This document shows, piece after piece, positions 8,127 through 18,396 of a stretch of DNA of 64,000 nt; position 1 is the stretch's first letter, and every line of letters starts with the position of its first letter. The notes under the pieces were generated by a model. The model did no database searches. It saw only the letters and a list, made by a program, of their open reading frames with translations, and was not told where the DNA came from. The translations under genes were made by a program, and so were the position numbers. Origin of the DNA: Polyangiaceae bacterium (lineage in GTDB: Bacteria > Myxococcota_A > Polyangia > Polyangiales > Polyangiaceae); assembly GCA_041389725.1 (NCBI GenBank), contig JAWKRG010000006.1, positions 310,001 to 374,000 of the forward strand, written 5' to 3'.

Positions 8127-8975
8127 ATGACTGGCAGGGGCACCTTGGACAAGACGCTGGCCGATTCCGGCGCGCCGGCGTTCGCCCTGGTCCACGGTCG
8201 ACGCACCATCCCCTTGCCTCACGGCGAAGTGTTGATCGGACGTGGGACGGACTGCCACGTCGTCCTCGATAGCGCGATGGTCTCTCGCCGCCACGCCAAG
8301 CTCATCGTCACCCCCGATGGCGTGATGTTGGTCGACATGGGCAGCGTCAACGGCGTCAAGGTCGACTCGAAGTTGGTCACGGGACGGGTCATGCTGAGTC
8401 TGGGTGCACGCATCAGTATCGCTGACGAACTGCTGGAACTGGTGTTCTTGGACGAAGAGCGCCGCAAGTCGATCACCTCGCCGGAGGCGCGGCGGGCCGA
8501 CACCATCGACTTGGCAATCGCGCAAGCGGAGGAAGACGAGACCACGATGGCGCAGCGCCGCCAGGACCGCTTCGCGCTGCTATCCGGGCTGGTCGACAAG
8601 GCTCTGGCCTTGGGTCGTGGCGCCGAGGCCGAGCAACTTCTGTCCGCCGTGCTTGCTGAAGTTGCGATGGACGCAAAAGCCGGACGCGCGCGTCCGGAGC
8701 TGGCCGAGAAGGCCGCGCGCTACGCCGTGCGCTTGGCGAGCGCCACGGGTCGGGGCGGATGGATCGACTACGCCGTCGAACTGTACATGCACCAGAATCG
8801 GCCGTTGCCCCTGGACGTGGTCGACGAACTTCACACGCTGCTCCGCCGCCTGGACGGAGTCAGCCGCAGCCTTTTCGAGCGCTACGTTGCAGCGCTGTCG
8901 ACCGCGGCTTTGCCGCCCACGGAGCGTTTTGCCGTGCGCCGGCTGGAAGGCCTCTTGCGAGTCCTGCGCTCCTGA
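8127..8975 (+). CDS. FHA-domain protein
   Basis: Protein of 282 aa. Residues about 20-105 form a forkhead-associated domain, which recognises phosphothreonine: VLIGRGTDCHVVLDS, then SRRHAKL and the GSVNGVKVD loop, all canonical. The C-terminal 170 residues are mostly helical with no known domain; they include EEDETTMAQ, which could itself be a phosphorylation target. The partner kinase is not adjacent, but a Hanks-type kinase lies 6 kb away and a second FHA gene at 47.6 kb. It starts 94 bases after pheA and converges on the FKBP gene with only nine bases between stops. Confidence 0.85.
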   Translation: MTGRGTLDKTLADSGAPAFALVHGRRTIPLPHGEVLIGRGTDCHVVLDSAMVSRRHAKLIVTPDGVMLVDMGSVNGVKVDSKLVTGRVMLSLGARISIADELLELVFLDEERRKSITSPEARRADTIDLAIAQAEEDETTMAQRRQDRFALLSGLVDKALALGRGAEAEQLLSAVLAEVAMDAKAGRARPELAEKAARYAVRLASATGRGGWIDYAVELYMHQNRPLPLDVVDELHTLLRRLDGVSRSLFERYVAALSTAALPPTERFAVRRLEGLLRVLRS

Positions 8976-8984
8976 GCCGGCGCT

Positions 8985-9464
8985 TCAGAGAATCTCGATC
9001 AACTCGACGTCGAAAACCAGCGTCGCATCTGGTGGGATCTTGGGCGGGCTTCCGCGTTTGCCGTAGGCGAGGTCTCCCGGGATTGTGAGCTTGCGCTTGC
9101 CACCCTTCTTCATGCCGACGACGCCCTGGTCCCAACCCTTGATCACTTCACCTCGCCCGAGGGTGAACTCGAAGGGCTCGTCGCGGTCTCGGGAACTGTC
9201 GAACTTGGTGCCATCCAGCAGCGTGCCCGTGTAGTGCACTTTCACCTTGTCGCCGTCCTTGGCGGCCGCGCCCTTGCCTACCTTCACGTCCTCGCTTTCT
9301 AGCTTCGTGGCCGCGGGAGCTTCGGCACTGGCGCTGGCTGCGGGAGCCGCGCTCGGCTCCGGCGTGGGGGCAGCGGTGCTGCGGGGTCGAGACTCGGGTT
9401 CGGGCACTTTCTGCTCGCAGCCACAGAGTAGCGCCAAGCCCAGGACAAGATTCATCGCTCGCAT
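8985..9464 (-). CDS. FKBP-type peptidyl-prolyl isomerase lipoprotein
   Basis: Protein of 159 aa. The N-terminus (MRAMNLVLGLALLCGC) is a lipoprotein signal peptide; a second ATG at 9455 would work equally well. After an Ala/Pro/Glu-rich linker of about 40 residues comes a complete FKBP domain (about 58-158): KVHYTGTLLDGTKFDSS, FTLGRGEVIKGWDQGV, KRKLTIPGDLAYG and a final TLVFDVELIEIL. The active-site Tyr, Asp, Phe, Val/Ile and Trp positions are present. It should catalyse proline isomerisation in the periplasm or at a membrane surface. Confidence 0.92.
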   Translation of the reverse strand: MRAMNLVLGLALLCGCEQKVPEPESRPRSTAAPTPEPSAAPAASASAEAPAATKLESEDVKVGKGAAAKDGDKVKVHYTGTLLDGTKFDSSRDRDEPFEFTLGRGEVIKGWDQGVVGMKKGGKRKLTIPGDLAYGKRGSPPKIPPDATLVFDVELIEIL

Positions 9465-9564
9465 GGCCGCGTCCTATAGCATTTGACGTGAGTCGTGAAC
9501 CCGTCGTCGCACCTGTGGCCCGTCGGGGCTGGCGGCTCGACCACGACGGACGGATGATGCCGGC

Positions 9565-10719
9565 GTGACTCGCCTAGCCGGTTCCCCAAAATGGCTGATC
9601 GCGATGCTCGGCATCGGCGCTGCGATCCTGGGCGTCGTGTTGCTGGTCAGCAGCCGAAGCAGGTCCAAGATCCCCGCGCCGACGAGCGCATCCGCTGCGG
9701 TCAGCCCTGAGCATCTGCTGATGGTGGACGTCCACGTCCACCTCTCCGCCCGCGGCGTGCCTCGCATGCTGCGCTTGATGAAGCAACGCGGAATCGATCA
9801 CGTGGTCAATCTGTCCGGCGGGCAGCCCACGGAGTCCCTGCCGCTGCAGCTCCGAGCGGCGCGAGCGTCGGGTGGCCGCATTTCCGTCTTCACCACGCTG
9901 GCGTACGATGAAGCCGAGTTCCCCGGCTACGGCAAGCGGATGGCGCAGGCCGTACGCATGGCTCATGGGCAGGGGGCCAAGGGGTTGAAGATCGCGAAGG
10001 CACTCGGCCTGGGCCTGCCTGGGCCCGATGGGCGTCTGCTCCCGGTCGACGATCCGGAGCTCGACGTCGTGTTCGATACAGCGGGCGAACTCGGCATGCC
10101 CGTCGCGATTCACGCCGGCGACCCAAAGGCCTTTTGGCTGCCGGTCAACGAGAAGAACGAACGCGTGGCAGAGCTCACCGCGCACCCGGGATGGTCACAG
10201 TTCGGACGCGAGGTACCCAGCTTCGACGAAATCCTGAATCAGCTAGAGCGGCGCATCGCCCGACACCCACGGACCACGTTCATCTCGGTGCACTTCGGCA
10301 ACGATGCAGAGGAGCCGGAGCGGGTGGCGCGCGCATTGCGCAAGTACCCGAACCTCTACATCGACACGGCGGCGCGAGTGCCGGAGATGGGGCGTCACTC
10401 CCCCGACAAGATGCGCGCATTCTTCGAGGAGTTCCAGGACCGCATCCTGTTCGGTTCGGATTTGGGCGTAGGCCCCGAGCCCACACCCTTGTTTCTGGGC
10501 TCGAGCGGCGCTGCGCCCCCGACTCAGGAAGAGGAGGAGCTCTTCTTCACTGCGACGCGTCGTTACTTCGAGACCCGCGACCGCAAGTTCGCCGGCCCCA
10601 CACCGATCCAGGGATCATGGAAGATCGACGGCATCGGGCTATCGCGAGACATCCTGGCGAAAGTGTATGGCCTGAATGCCAATCGCGTGCTGCGCCTCGG
10701 GCTGGTGGCGAATCAGTAG
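9565..10719 (+). CDS. Membrane-anchored amidohydrolase-family (amidohydro_2) protein
   Basis: Protein of 384 aa from GTG 9565. One transmembrane helix (LIAMLGIGAAILGVVLLV) near the N-terminus anchors it. The rest is a TIM-barrel metal hydrolase: DVHVHLS (metal His pair), AIHAGDP, FISVHFGND and the late LFGSDLG aspartate. This resembles amidohydrolase-2 members such as decarboxylases and lactonases. The substrate cannot be read from the sequence. A 259-base gap follows with no clear gene. Confidence 0.8.
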   Translation: MTRLAGSPKWLIAMLGIGAAILGVVLLVSSRSRSKIPAPTSASAAVSPEHLLMVDVHVHLSARGVPRMLRLMKQRGIDHVVNLSGGQPTESLPLQLRAARASGGRISVFTTLAYDEAEFPGYGKRMAQAVRMAHGQGAKGLKIAKALGLGLPGPDGRLLPVDDPELDVVFDTAGELGMPVAIHAGDPKAFWLPVNEKNERVAELTAHPGWSQFGREVPSFDEILNQLERRIARHPRTTFISVHFGNDAEEPERVARALRKYPNLYIDTAARVPEMGRHSPDKMRAFFEEFQDRILFGSDLGVGPEPTPLFLGSSGAAPPTQEEEELFFTATRRYFETRDRKFAGPTPIQGSWKIDGIGLSRDILAKVYGLNANRVLRLGLVANQ

Positions 10720-10978
10720 CTCGCGCCTTCGCCGCGCGACCCACTCGCCGTGAGCCGCCCTTCGTGGTGACACCCGAGCCACTCATGGCCACGTGGCCCG
10801 CACCAGGCAATCGATGGCGATGGCCGTGCCGGCGGCTCGTTCGCGTTCCACGGCGCCAGCATGCGGCACTGCTGGGACCAGCTCAATCTCCAAGGGCACG
10901 CGGCCGCCGGAAATTGAGGGCACACCGATGGTGCGGCGCCCGATTGACCGGTCCCCACCGCCCATCTATGCAGAGTCG

Positions 10979-11575
10979 ATGACCCACCCGTTCCATCGCA
11001 CCCCGAGCGTCCTGGTCGGCGCCGCCATCGTGTTTGCGAGCCTCCTCGCCTGTAAGAAGGGCTCCAAGGAGTCCACCGGCTCCGCCAGCTCGGGCGTGGC
11101 TGCGACCGGAGCGTCCGACATCCAACGCTCGAGCCATCCGGGCACCGAGGATGGGGCCAAGGCGCTGCTCGAGGAGCTCGCCAAGCCCGGAGCGGACACT
11201 GTAGCAATCTCGAAGTCACTGCAGCCGTCTGCCGAAGACTACGCCGCCGTGTTCGACGCCGAGACCACGACCAAGCTTCGAGCGCTGTACGACGGCGCGT
11301 GGAGCTCGGGTCAGATCGTGATTCAAGGCAAGCCGGGCCAAACGGAGATCAAACTGCACGCCGCGACCAGTGAGCAGCTGAAGTCTGGCGCGGAAGAAGC
11401 CAAACACTGCCCCGGCGGATACGAGAAGGTCGCCGGAGCCATGAAGCCAGGGATCACGATCTACTGTTTCAAGTTCGTCGAGCCCGGTCAGGACCTGGGC
11501 ATGGCCTTCGATGGGCTTACCCACGTGAATGGTCACTGGGTAATCATCCCGAAGCCCTGGCGCGCGTTGCGCTGA
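10979..11575 (+). CDS. Uncharacterised lipoprotein
   Basis: Protein of 198 aa. ATG 10979 gives a signal peptide with lipobox LLAC followed by KKGSKES, a typical lipidated N-terminus; the longer upstream frame reads through Arg/Ser-rich sequence. The body is about 130 residues of mixed alpha/beta (LLEELAKPGADTVAISKSLQP, later NGHWVIIPKPWRALR). The last segment looks like a small domain of the kind used to monitor or bind envelope components, but I recognise no family. It converges on the MFS gene. Confidence 0.75.
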   Translation: MTHPFHRTPSVLVGAAIVFASLLACKKGSKESTGSASSGVAATGASDIQRSSHPGTEDGAKALLEELAKPGADTVAISKSLQPSAEDYAAVFDAETTTKLRALYDGAWSSGQIVIQGKPGQTEIKLHAATSEQLKSGAEEAKHCPGGYEKVAGAMKPGITIYCFKFVEPGQDLGMAFDGLTHVNGHWVIIPKPWRALR

Positions 11576-11607
11576 TCAGGGCGTGATCCCCAGCGACCCC
11601 GCAGGGC

Positions 11608-12789
11608 CTAGGCAGCCGCGTTGGCGCGCCAAAGCCCCAAACTGCCGGCCAGGGCCAGCCCTGCGAAACAGATCCACATCGCGGCGTAGCCGGCGCGCTC
11701 CGCCAGCTCCCCCGCCGCGAAAGCCGCCAAGGTCACGCCCAGGTTGAACGCCAAATTGAAAGCGGCCATGGCGCGCGCCCGTGCGTAAGGCGGAGCACCT
11801 TCGACGAACAGCGCGTTCAAGGAAGGGTAGCTCATGCCGTGCGCCGCACCGAAGCCCGCGCCACAGAGAACGAGTAGCGGGATGGAGCGCACGAAGGCCA
11901 GTCCGAACACGGCAACGGCGAATAGCACCGTGGCATGGAGCGCGACGCGGGAGTGACCTACGCGGTCACCGAGGCCACCGAACACGAAGCGCACCAGCAC
12001 CGCGAAGGCGACGTAGCTGACGAAGAAGGGTGCGTGACTGCCGAGCCCGCGCGCTCGCACGAATACGGCCATGAAGTGAATCGCGCATCCGAAAGCGCCC
12101 GCGGCACAGAAAGCCGCCCACAAGGTACTGCCGGCTCCGCGCCGCAACAGCAGCGAGCGTAGGGTGACGGCGCCCGCCGCTGGCTGGCGCGGCGCACTCA
12201 CCTCACCAAGCGCGGAGAAGAGCAGGAGCGAAAGCGCGCCCAGGGCTGCCGCCGCCACGAACACACCTCGGAAGTGGATGTGGCGCACGGCCCACTCGGC
12301 TGCGCTCGGCCCCACGGCGTGGGCCGCCAAGGTGGCGGTTCCGAAGATGGCAATCGCGCGCCCCAACTGCCCTTCCGGCGCGAGATCCACCACCAGCGCG
12401 TTCGTCGACACGAAGACCAGGGAAAAGGCCAGACCTTGCAGCATTCGCAGGGCGTAAGTCCCGGGACCCAGGGCGACGAGGGGAACGTAGGCTAGCGCAG
12501 CCGCGCACCACAGCAGCGAACCGAGCGCCAAGAAGGGACGGCGGCCGAAGCGGTCGGCCAGAACACCGGTCAGGGGAATGGCCCAGAGGGACACAGCACC
12601 GAAGCTGCCCATGATGCGACCCACTTCACTGCGTGTGGCACCCAGGGCTTCCAAGTGCACCGGCAGCGTAAAGAAGATTGTGACGCTGACGAAGAAGACG
12701 AAATTCGCGAGCGTGGCGAGGCGCAAACGTCCAGCACCCTGCGCGGGCTTCCCGTCCAGGGCGGCATTGGCTATGGGACGCTTCGACAT
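11608..12789 (-). CDS. Major facilitator superfamily transporter
   Basis: Protein of 393 aa with about 12 hydrophobic segments. The MFS signature between helices 2 and 3 is present (GVLADRFGRRPFLALGS), and a related motif lies between helices 8 and 9 (GGLGDRVGHSR). N-terminal helix LANFVFFVSVTIFFTLPVH and the arrangement resemble arabinose-efflux/YfcJ-type drug or sugar exporters; substrate unknown. The start codon overlaps the start of the divergent DUF502 gene, so the two promoters must lie inside each other's coding regions unless one start is misplaced. Confidence 0.88.
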   Translation of the reverse strand: MSKRPIANAALDGKPAQGAGRLRLATLANFVFFVSVTIFFTLPVHLEALGATRSEVGRIMGSFGAVSLWAIPLTGVLADRFGRRPFLALGSLLWCAAALAYVPLVALGPGTYALRMLQGLAFSLVFVSTNALVVDLAPEGQLGRAIAIFGTATLAAHAVGPSAAEWAVRHIHFRGVFVAAAALGALSLLLFSALGEVSAPRQPAAGAVTLRSLLLRRGAGSTLWAAFCAAGAFGCAIHFMAVFVRARGLGSHAPFFVSYVAFAVLVRFVFGGLGDRVGHSRVALHATVLFAVAVFGLAFVRSIPLLVLCGAGFGAAHGMSYPSLNALFVEGAPPYARARAMAAFNLAFNLGVTLAAFAAGELAERAGYAAMWICFAGLALAGSLGLWRANAAA

Positions 12790-13420
12790 GAAGACGCTAC
12801 TCGGCTACTTCTGGCGCGGCTGTCTGGTCATCGCGCCCGTAGGCATCACGTTCTACCTCGGCTACGTCACGGTCGTCACGATCGACCAGTTCCTGCCTGT
12901 GGGCGTGCCGGGCCTGGGCTTCTTGCTCACGCTGGTGCTGGTCACGCTGATCGGCTTCGCAACCAGCAACGTGGTGGGCAACGCCATCGTGCGCCAGATG
13001 GAACGCTGGTTGACGAGAGTGCCCCTGGTCAAGCTGCTCTACTCGTCGATCAAAGATCTGATCAATGCCTTCGTCGGCGAGAAGAAGCGCTTCGACCGCC
13101 CGGTGCTGGTCAGCTTGGACGCGAGCGGCGAACTCTGCACCCTCGGCTTCGTCACGCGCGAATCCCTGGGCCCCCTCAAACTCAGCGAGCATGTGGCCGT
13201 CTACTTCCCCCAGTCCTACAACTTCGCGGGCAATCTGGTGCTGGTGCCTCGCGCGCGGGTCAAGGCCGTGGACGTGAACCCCGGTGACATCATGGCGTTC
13301 ATCGTGTCCGGCGGCGTGTCGGGACTGGGTCTGGGCGAACACGCGTTGAGCCGACCCCCGCCGGCACCGCGACCGCCGCCAGCGGAGCGCACGCTACTCG
13401 GCCTGGGCCCCAAGCGCTGA
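12788..13420 (+). CDS. DUF502 family membrane protein
   Basis: Protein of 210 aa from ATG 12788 (an ATG at 12773 is in frame too). The N-terminus MKTLLGYFWRGCLVIAPVGI is the classic DUF502 start, followed by two transmembrane helices (residues about 10-30 and 45-68), the conserved RVPLVKLLYSSIKDLINAF and a soluble domain with PSVVS-like residues (YFPQSYNFAGNLVLVPRARV). The C-terminus is Pro-rich. DUF502 proteins occur widely and their role is unknown. Confidence 0.88.
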   Translation: MKTLLGYFWRGCLVIAPVGITFYLGYVTVVTIDQFLPVGVPGLGFLLTLVLVTLIGFATSNVVGNAIVRQMERWLTRVPLVKLLYSSIKDLINAFVGEKKRFDRPVLVSLDASGELCTLGFVTRESLGPLKLSEHVAVYFPQSYNFAGNLVLVPRARVKAVDVNPGDIMAFIVSGGVSGLGLGEHALSRPPPAPRPPPAERTLLGLGPKR

Positions 13421-13459
13421 CCTGGCCTGCACCCGCCGGCGCGTGCGAGACCTCGAAGC

Positions 13460-14272
13460 TCAGCTCTCGCCGAACAGGCTCAGGAACGTCGCCGCCCCGA
13501 TCAAGGACTGACCTCCGTCGGCAACGACGGTGGTTCCCGTGATGAAGCTCGCGAGGTCCGAGCAGAGAAACGTCGCCACGTTCGCGATCTCTTCGACCGT
13601 GCCAAAGCGGCCAGCGGGAAGCTGCGCCATCAACCGCTCACGCGCCTGACCGTCGCTGGGTGCGAGGCGGCGCATGCCTTCGGTATCGTCGATGGGGCCC
13701 GGCGCCAGCGCGTTGACCCGAATCTTGCTCGCTCCCCACTCCAAGGCGAGGTCCTGGGTGAGCTTGGCGATGCCGGCCTTGGCAGCGCCCGCGTGACATT
13801 GCAGCGGGGTCGGCACCCACGCCTGGGGCGCGCTGATGCTGAGGATGCATCCACCCTGCTTGGAGAGATGCTCGAAGGCGGCGCGACACGCATTGAAGGT
13901 GCCGAGCAAGTCGATGTCGATCACCGCCTTGAAACCGTTGGCGGACAGCGCCGCCGCGGGCGCGATGAAGTTGCCAGCTGCCGAGCACACCAGGATCTGC
14001 ACGCCCCCCAACCCCGCTGCCGTCGCCTCCACGGCCCTGGCGATCGCGTCGTAGTCGCGCACGTCGAGAGCATGAGTTTGCACGCCCACGCCGAGGGTGC
14101 GCGCCTCTTCCGCGACGGCGTCGAGCTTCGAAGCCGTGCGCCCGAGCAAAGACAGCTGCGCGCCAGCGCGTGCGAAAGCGAGGGCGATGCCCCGCCCAAT
14201 GCCACTTCCTCCTCCGGTGATGACCGCAGTCTTGCCCGCAAGCAGCCCGCGGCCAAAGGCAGCGTCGGTCAT
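13460..14272 (-). CDS. Short-chain dehydrogenase, 2,4-dienoyl-CoA reductase-like
   Basis: Protein of 270 aa. The NAD(P) motif TGGGSGIG is at residues about 19-26. The catalytic Tyr-x3-Lys region reads QCHAGAAKAGI, that is, a His replaces the usual Tyr, with Lys four residues on; this and VNALAPGPIDDTEGMRRL match the peroxisomal-type 2,4-dienoyl-CoA reductase subgroup, which acts in oxidation of unsaturated fatty acids. The start overlaps the stop of the preceding membrane-protein gene (ATGA), so the two are coupled; the ORF frame upstream of 14272 is not real coding sequence. Confidence 0.88.
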   Translation of the reverse strand: MTDAAFGRGLLAGKTAVITGGGSGIGRGIALAFARAGAQLSLLGRTASKLDAVAEEARTLGVGVQTHALDVRDYDAIARAVEATAAGLGGVQILVCSAAGNFIAPAAALSANGFKAVIDIDLLGTFNACRAAFEHLSKQGGCILSISAPQAWVPTPLQCHAGAAKAGIAKLTQDLALEWGASKIRVNALAPGPIDDTEGMRRLAPSDGQARERLMAQLPAGRFGTVEEIANVATFLCSDLASFITGTTVVADGGQSLIGAATFLSLFGES

Positions 14273-14733
14273 GCCTGTCCCGCGCCCCAGCCCCCACCCG
14301 GCGGCGGCATCATGCCCGGCGGCGAACCCCAGGCACTCGCGCCGGGCGGCGCCGCGATGCGGTTCGACAGCGGCGACCACAAGGACTGGAACAAATACGC
14401 CTGCCGATTCTGGAAGTCTTGATAGCCCAGTACCAGCAGCACGATGGCAATGGGAAAGAAGAACAGCCAAGCGACCAACAAGATCACGACGGCGTTCGTC
14501 TCGAAGTCTGGCCCGACGCGGATGCTGCAGTAGTTCCCCCCTTGGCCTGGATTCAAGGTGATGGCGACCTTGGGCACCATCCCGTAGCTGGCAGCGCTGC
14601 CTCGCCCTCCCCACTGCATGGGCCCCGTCTGCACCAGCGGGATCCCCGCCTGGTACAGCACCGACGACATGGACTGGATGATCACCTGACCATCGTCACC
14701 CGCCAGGAAGTTCTGTTCCGTCTTGTCGATCAT
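14269..14733 (-). CDS. Uncharacterised protein with one TM helix and Gly/Pro/Met-rich tail
   Basis: Protein of 154 aa from ATG 14733. The first 90 residues are a small soluble region (MIDKTEQNFLAGDDGQVIIQ...SIRVGPDFE), then a strong transmembrane helix (VVILLVAWLFFFPIAIVLLVL), then about 45 residues rich in Pro, Gly and Met. It sits between the TerB-like gene (19 bases upstream) and the SDR gene (ATGA overlap) in one operon. No family recognised. Confidence 0.7.
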   Translation of the reverse strand: MIDKTEQNFLAGDDGQVIIQSMSSVLYQAGIPLVQTGPMQWGGRGSAASYGMVPKVAITLNPGQGGNYCSIRVGPDFETNAVVILLVAWLFFFPIAIVLLVLGYQDFQNRQAYLFQSLWSPLSNRIAAPPGASAWGSPPGMMPPPGGGWGAGQA

Positions 14734-14752
14734 GCTGGGCTCGTCTGCGCCG

Positions 14753-15154
14753 TCAGTCCACGCTCTCGAGGGCTCGAGAACCGAGTTGCAGCGCACCGTC
14801 CTTGACCGAATCCAAGATCGCGCTGGCTGTCTCCTCGTCGAGCTTCAAGATCTCGATCAAGCGCAACAGCAGGGCGCGCTCGTCGGAACTCTGGTCGCCG
14901 TCCGCGTGGGCGAGCAGCGCCGCGTTGGCCAAGAGAAGCTCCTTGTCCTCGTCGCTGAGGTCGTCGACGGGAATGTCCTCCGCCAGGGTTCGCTTGCTCT
15001 TGGCGTAGTCGAGGATCTCCTTCTCCTCAGCCTCGGTCGCGTCGAATCCGGCAAGGAGCCCTTCGATGACGTGCTCCTCCACCTGCTCCACCTTGCCATC
15101 GGCCCAGGCCACCGCCACCAGCGACTTCACGATACATTTCTCGTTCGGCGTCAT
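14753..15154 (-). CDS. TerB-like protein (first of three in the window)
   Basis: Protein of 133 aa from ATG 15154. It is a helical bundle with the TerB/DUF533-like pattern: KSLVAVAWADGKVEQVE, a middle EEKEILDYAK, and a second acidic turn LLAHADGDQSSDERALL. The two short motifs ADGK and ADGD are the paired acidic loops typical of TerB folds. It is clearly homologous to the protein at 58132-58515 (both begin KSLV-VAWADG) and more distantly to the one at 29702. TerB proteins are linked with tellurite resistance and stress signalling, but the exact role here is unknown. It heads the TerB/membrane protein/SDR operon, divergent from the kinase. Confidence 0.85.
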   Translation of the reverse strand: MTPNEKCIVKSLVAVAWADGKVEQVEEHVIEGLLAGFDATEAEEKEILDYAKSKRTLAEDIPVDDLSDEDKELLLANAALLAHADGDQSSDERALLLRLIEILKLDEETASAILDSVKDGALQLGSRALESVD

Positions 15155-15304
15155 GGGGGCCCACGATATCGCGAAAGGCGCCCGCAGGTGGGCATTGCTT
15201 TCCGACGCAACAGGGGAAAAACTGGAGGTGCGGAACGTAGAATGCGCCGCAGAGGCACCCGAGCGGCCACGCCAGCGCGTAACTGCCCGGGATTTGTGAG
15301 GATC

Positions 15305-17208
<1,904 letters not shown>

Positions 17209-17212
<4 letters not shown>

Positions 17213-18396
17213 GCGAAACGCCCCGCGCACGCTGTCTGACGTGTCACAAGCCCAGCGTCACTTGCGTGTGCTCCACAGTGCCGCGACTCCTCAATCGTAC
17301 TTGCGTCACGGTATTCCAACACCCGCGCGAGCGCTTTCACGCGCTCGGCACCGTACGCTTTCTACAGCTGGGGCTCGCCAACTCGCGGGTGGTCGTGGTT
17401 CATCGCCACCTGCCACCACCCACTCTCCAGCTGGCAGAGAGTGCCGTCTTACTCTATCCGTCGCCCGACGTACCGTTGCTCGAAGAGCTGGAACCGCCCG
17501 TGGACGAACTCGTGGTGGTCGACGGCACCTGGCATCATGCGAAGACTCTTCTGCGGGACGTCCCCGCGCTTCGGCGCTTGCGCCGCGCTCGCCTGGCCCC
17601 CGCTGAGCCGAGTCGCTACCGCCTGCGCCGCGAACCTCGTCGAGAATGCGTCTCCACGCTGGAAGCCACCGTGCAAGCCCTGCGCTGCCTAGAGCCGACG
17701 CTCAGCGGATACGACGCGCTGCTCGCTGCCTTCGATGCCATGATTGACCGTCAGATCGCCCTGGCGCGTCGCGATGCCACGACTCGCCGCCAAGTCCTCG
17801 GGCAGCGGCCTCGCCATCTGCGTCATCTCCCCCTCGCGCTCACGGAGCAGTTCGAACGCGTGGTCGCCATCTATGCCGAGCGCGTCTCCACGCCCCGGGG
17901 CAGGGAGTTGGTCCAGCTGGTGGGGTGGCGCGCGCACGACGGCGGCGTATTCGAAGCACGAGTCGTCTTTCCGTCGGATGCGGATCCGACACACCTGCGC
18001 TGCGCGGGTCTCGATCCCAGCCGCCCGGAAGAAGCCCTGGTCCCGGCGGTGGCGCGCTTCCGCGAGTTCTGCGGGCGGGCACCGACGCTGATCGCGTGGC
18101 ACCAGCGCACCCTGGACGCTGTGTCGCCGCTGCTGTCAGCCGGAACGCAAGTGTGTCTGAAGGCGGTATACAAACGCGCCTGGCCGCAGCGCCTTGGCAC
18201 TCTGGAAGCGTGCACACGAGCTCAGGCGCTGCAGCCGCATCCGCTACCCATCGAGGGTCGCGCGCGGGAGCGTTTGGGCTGCGCCGTGGCCCTGCTCTTG
18301 CACCTCACGAACTCAGGGAAAGATCCCAGCACCAACGTAGACGCGTGCGACCTTCTCGATGGCCAGAGCGAAAGCAGCCGTGCGCAGATCGGGTAG
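17209..18396 (+). CDS. DTW-domain protein (tRNA aminocarboxypropyltransferase-like)
   Basis: Protein of 395 aa, starting TTG 17209 inside the kinase stop (TTGA overlap). The N-terminus has the zinc-type cysteines of this family (RCLTCHKPSVTCVC), and DELVVVDGTWHHAKTL carries the DTW motif. DTW-domain proteins of the TapT type add a 3-amino-3-carboxypropyl group to a uridine of tRNA using S-adenosylmethionine. The last 200 residues exceed the family length and are of unknown function. Its final 84 bases overlap the convergent glutamate dehydrogenase gene. Confidence 0.8.

Noticed and set aside
10783..10965. 61-residue minus-strand frame in the gap before the 10979 lipoprotein
   Set aside because: Codon bias is moderately coding-like (about three quarters G/C at third positions), so it could be a gene remnant, but there is no family, no ribosome site and no conservation evidence.
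14723..15304. Upstream in-frame extension of the Ser/Thr kinase by 194 residues
   Set aside because: It overlaps the TerB-like gene antisense and no kinase of this type needs it; GTG 15305/15296 begins at the natural kinase N-terminus.
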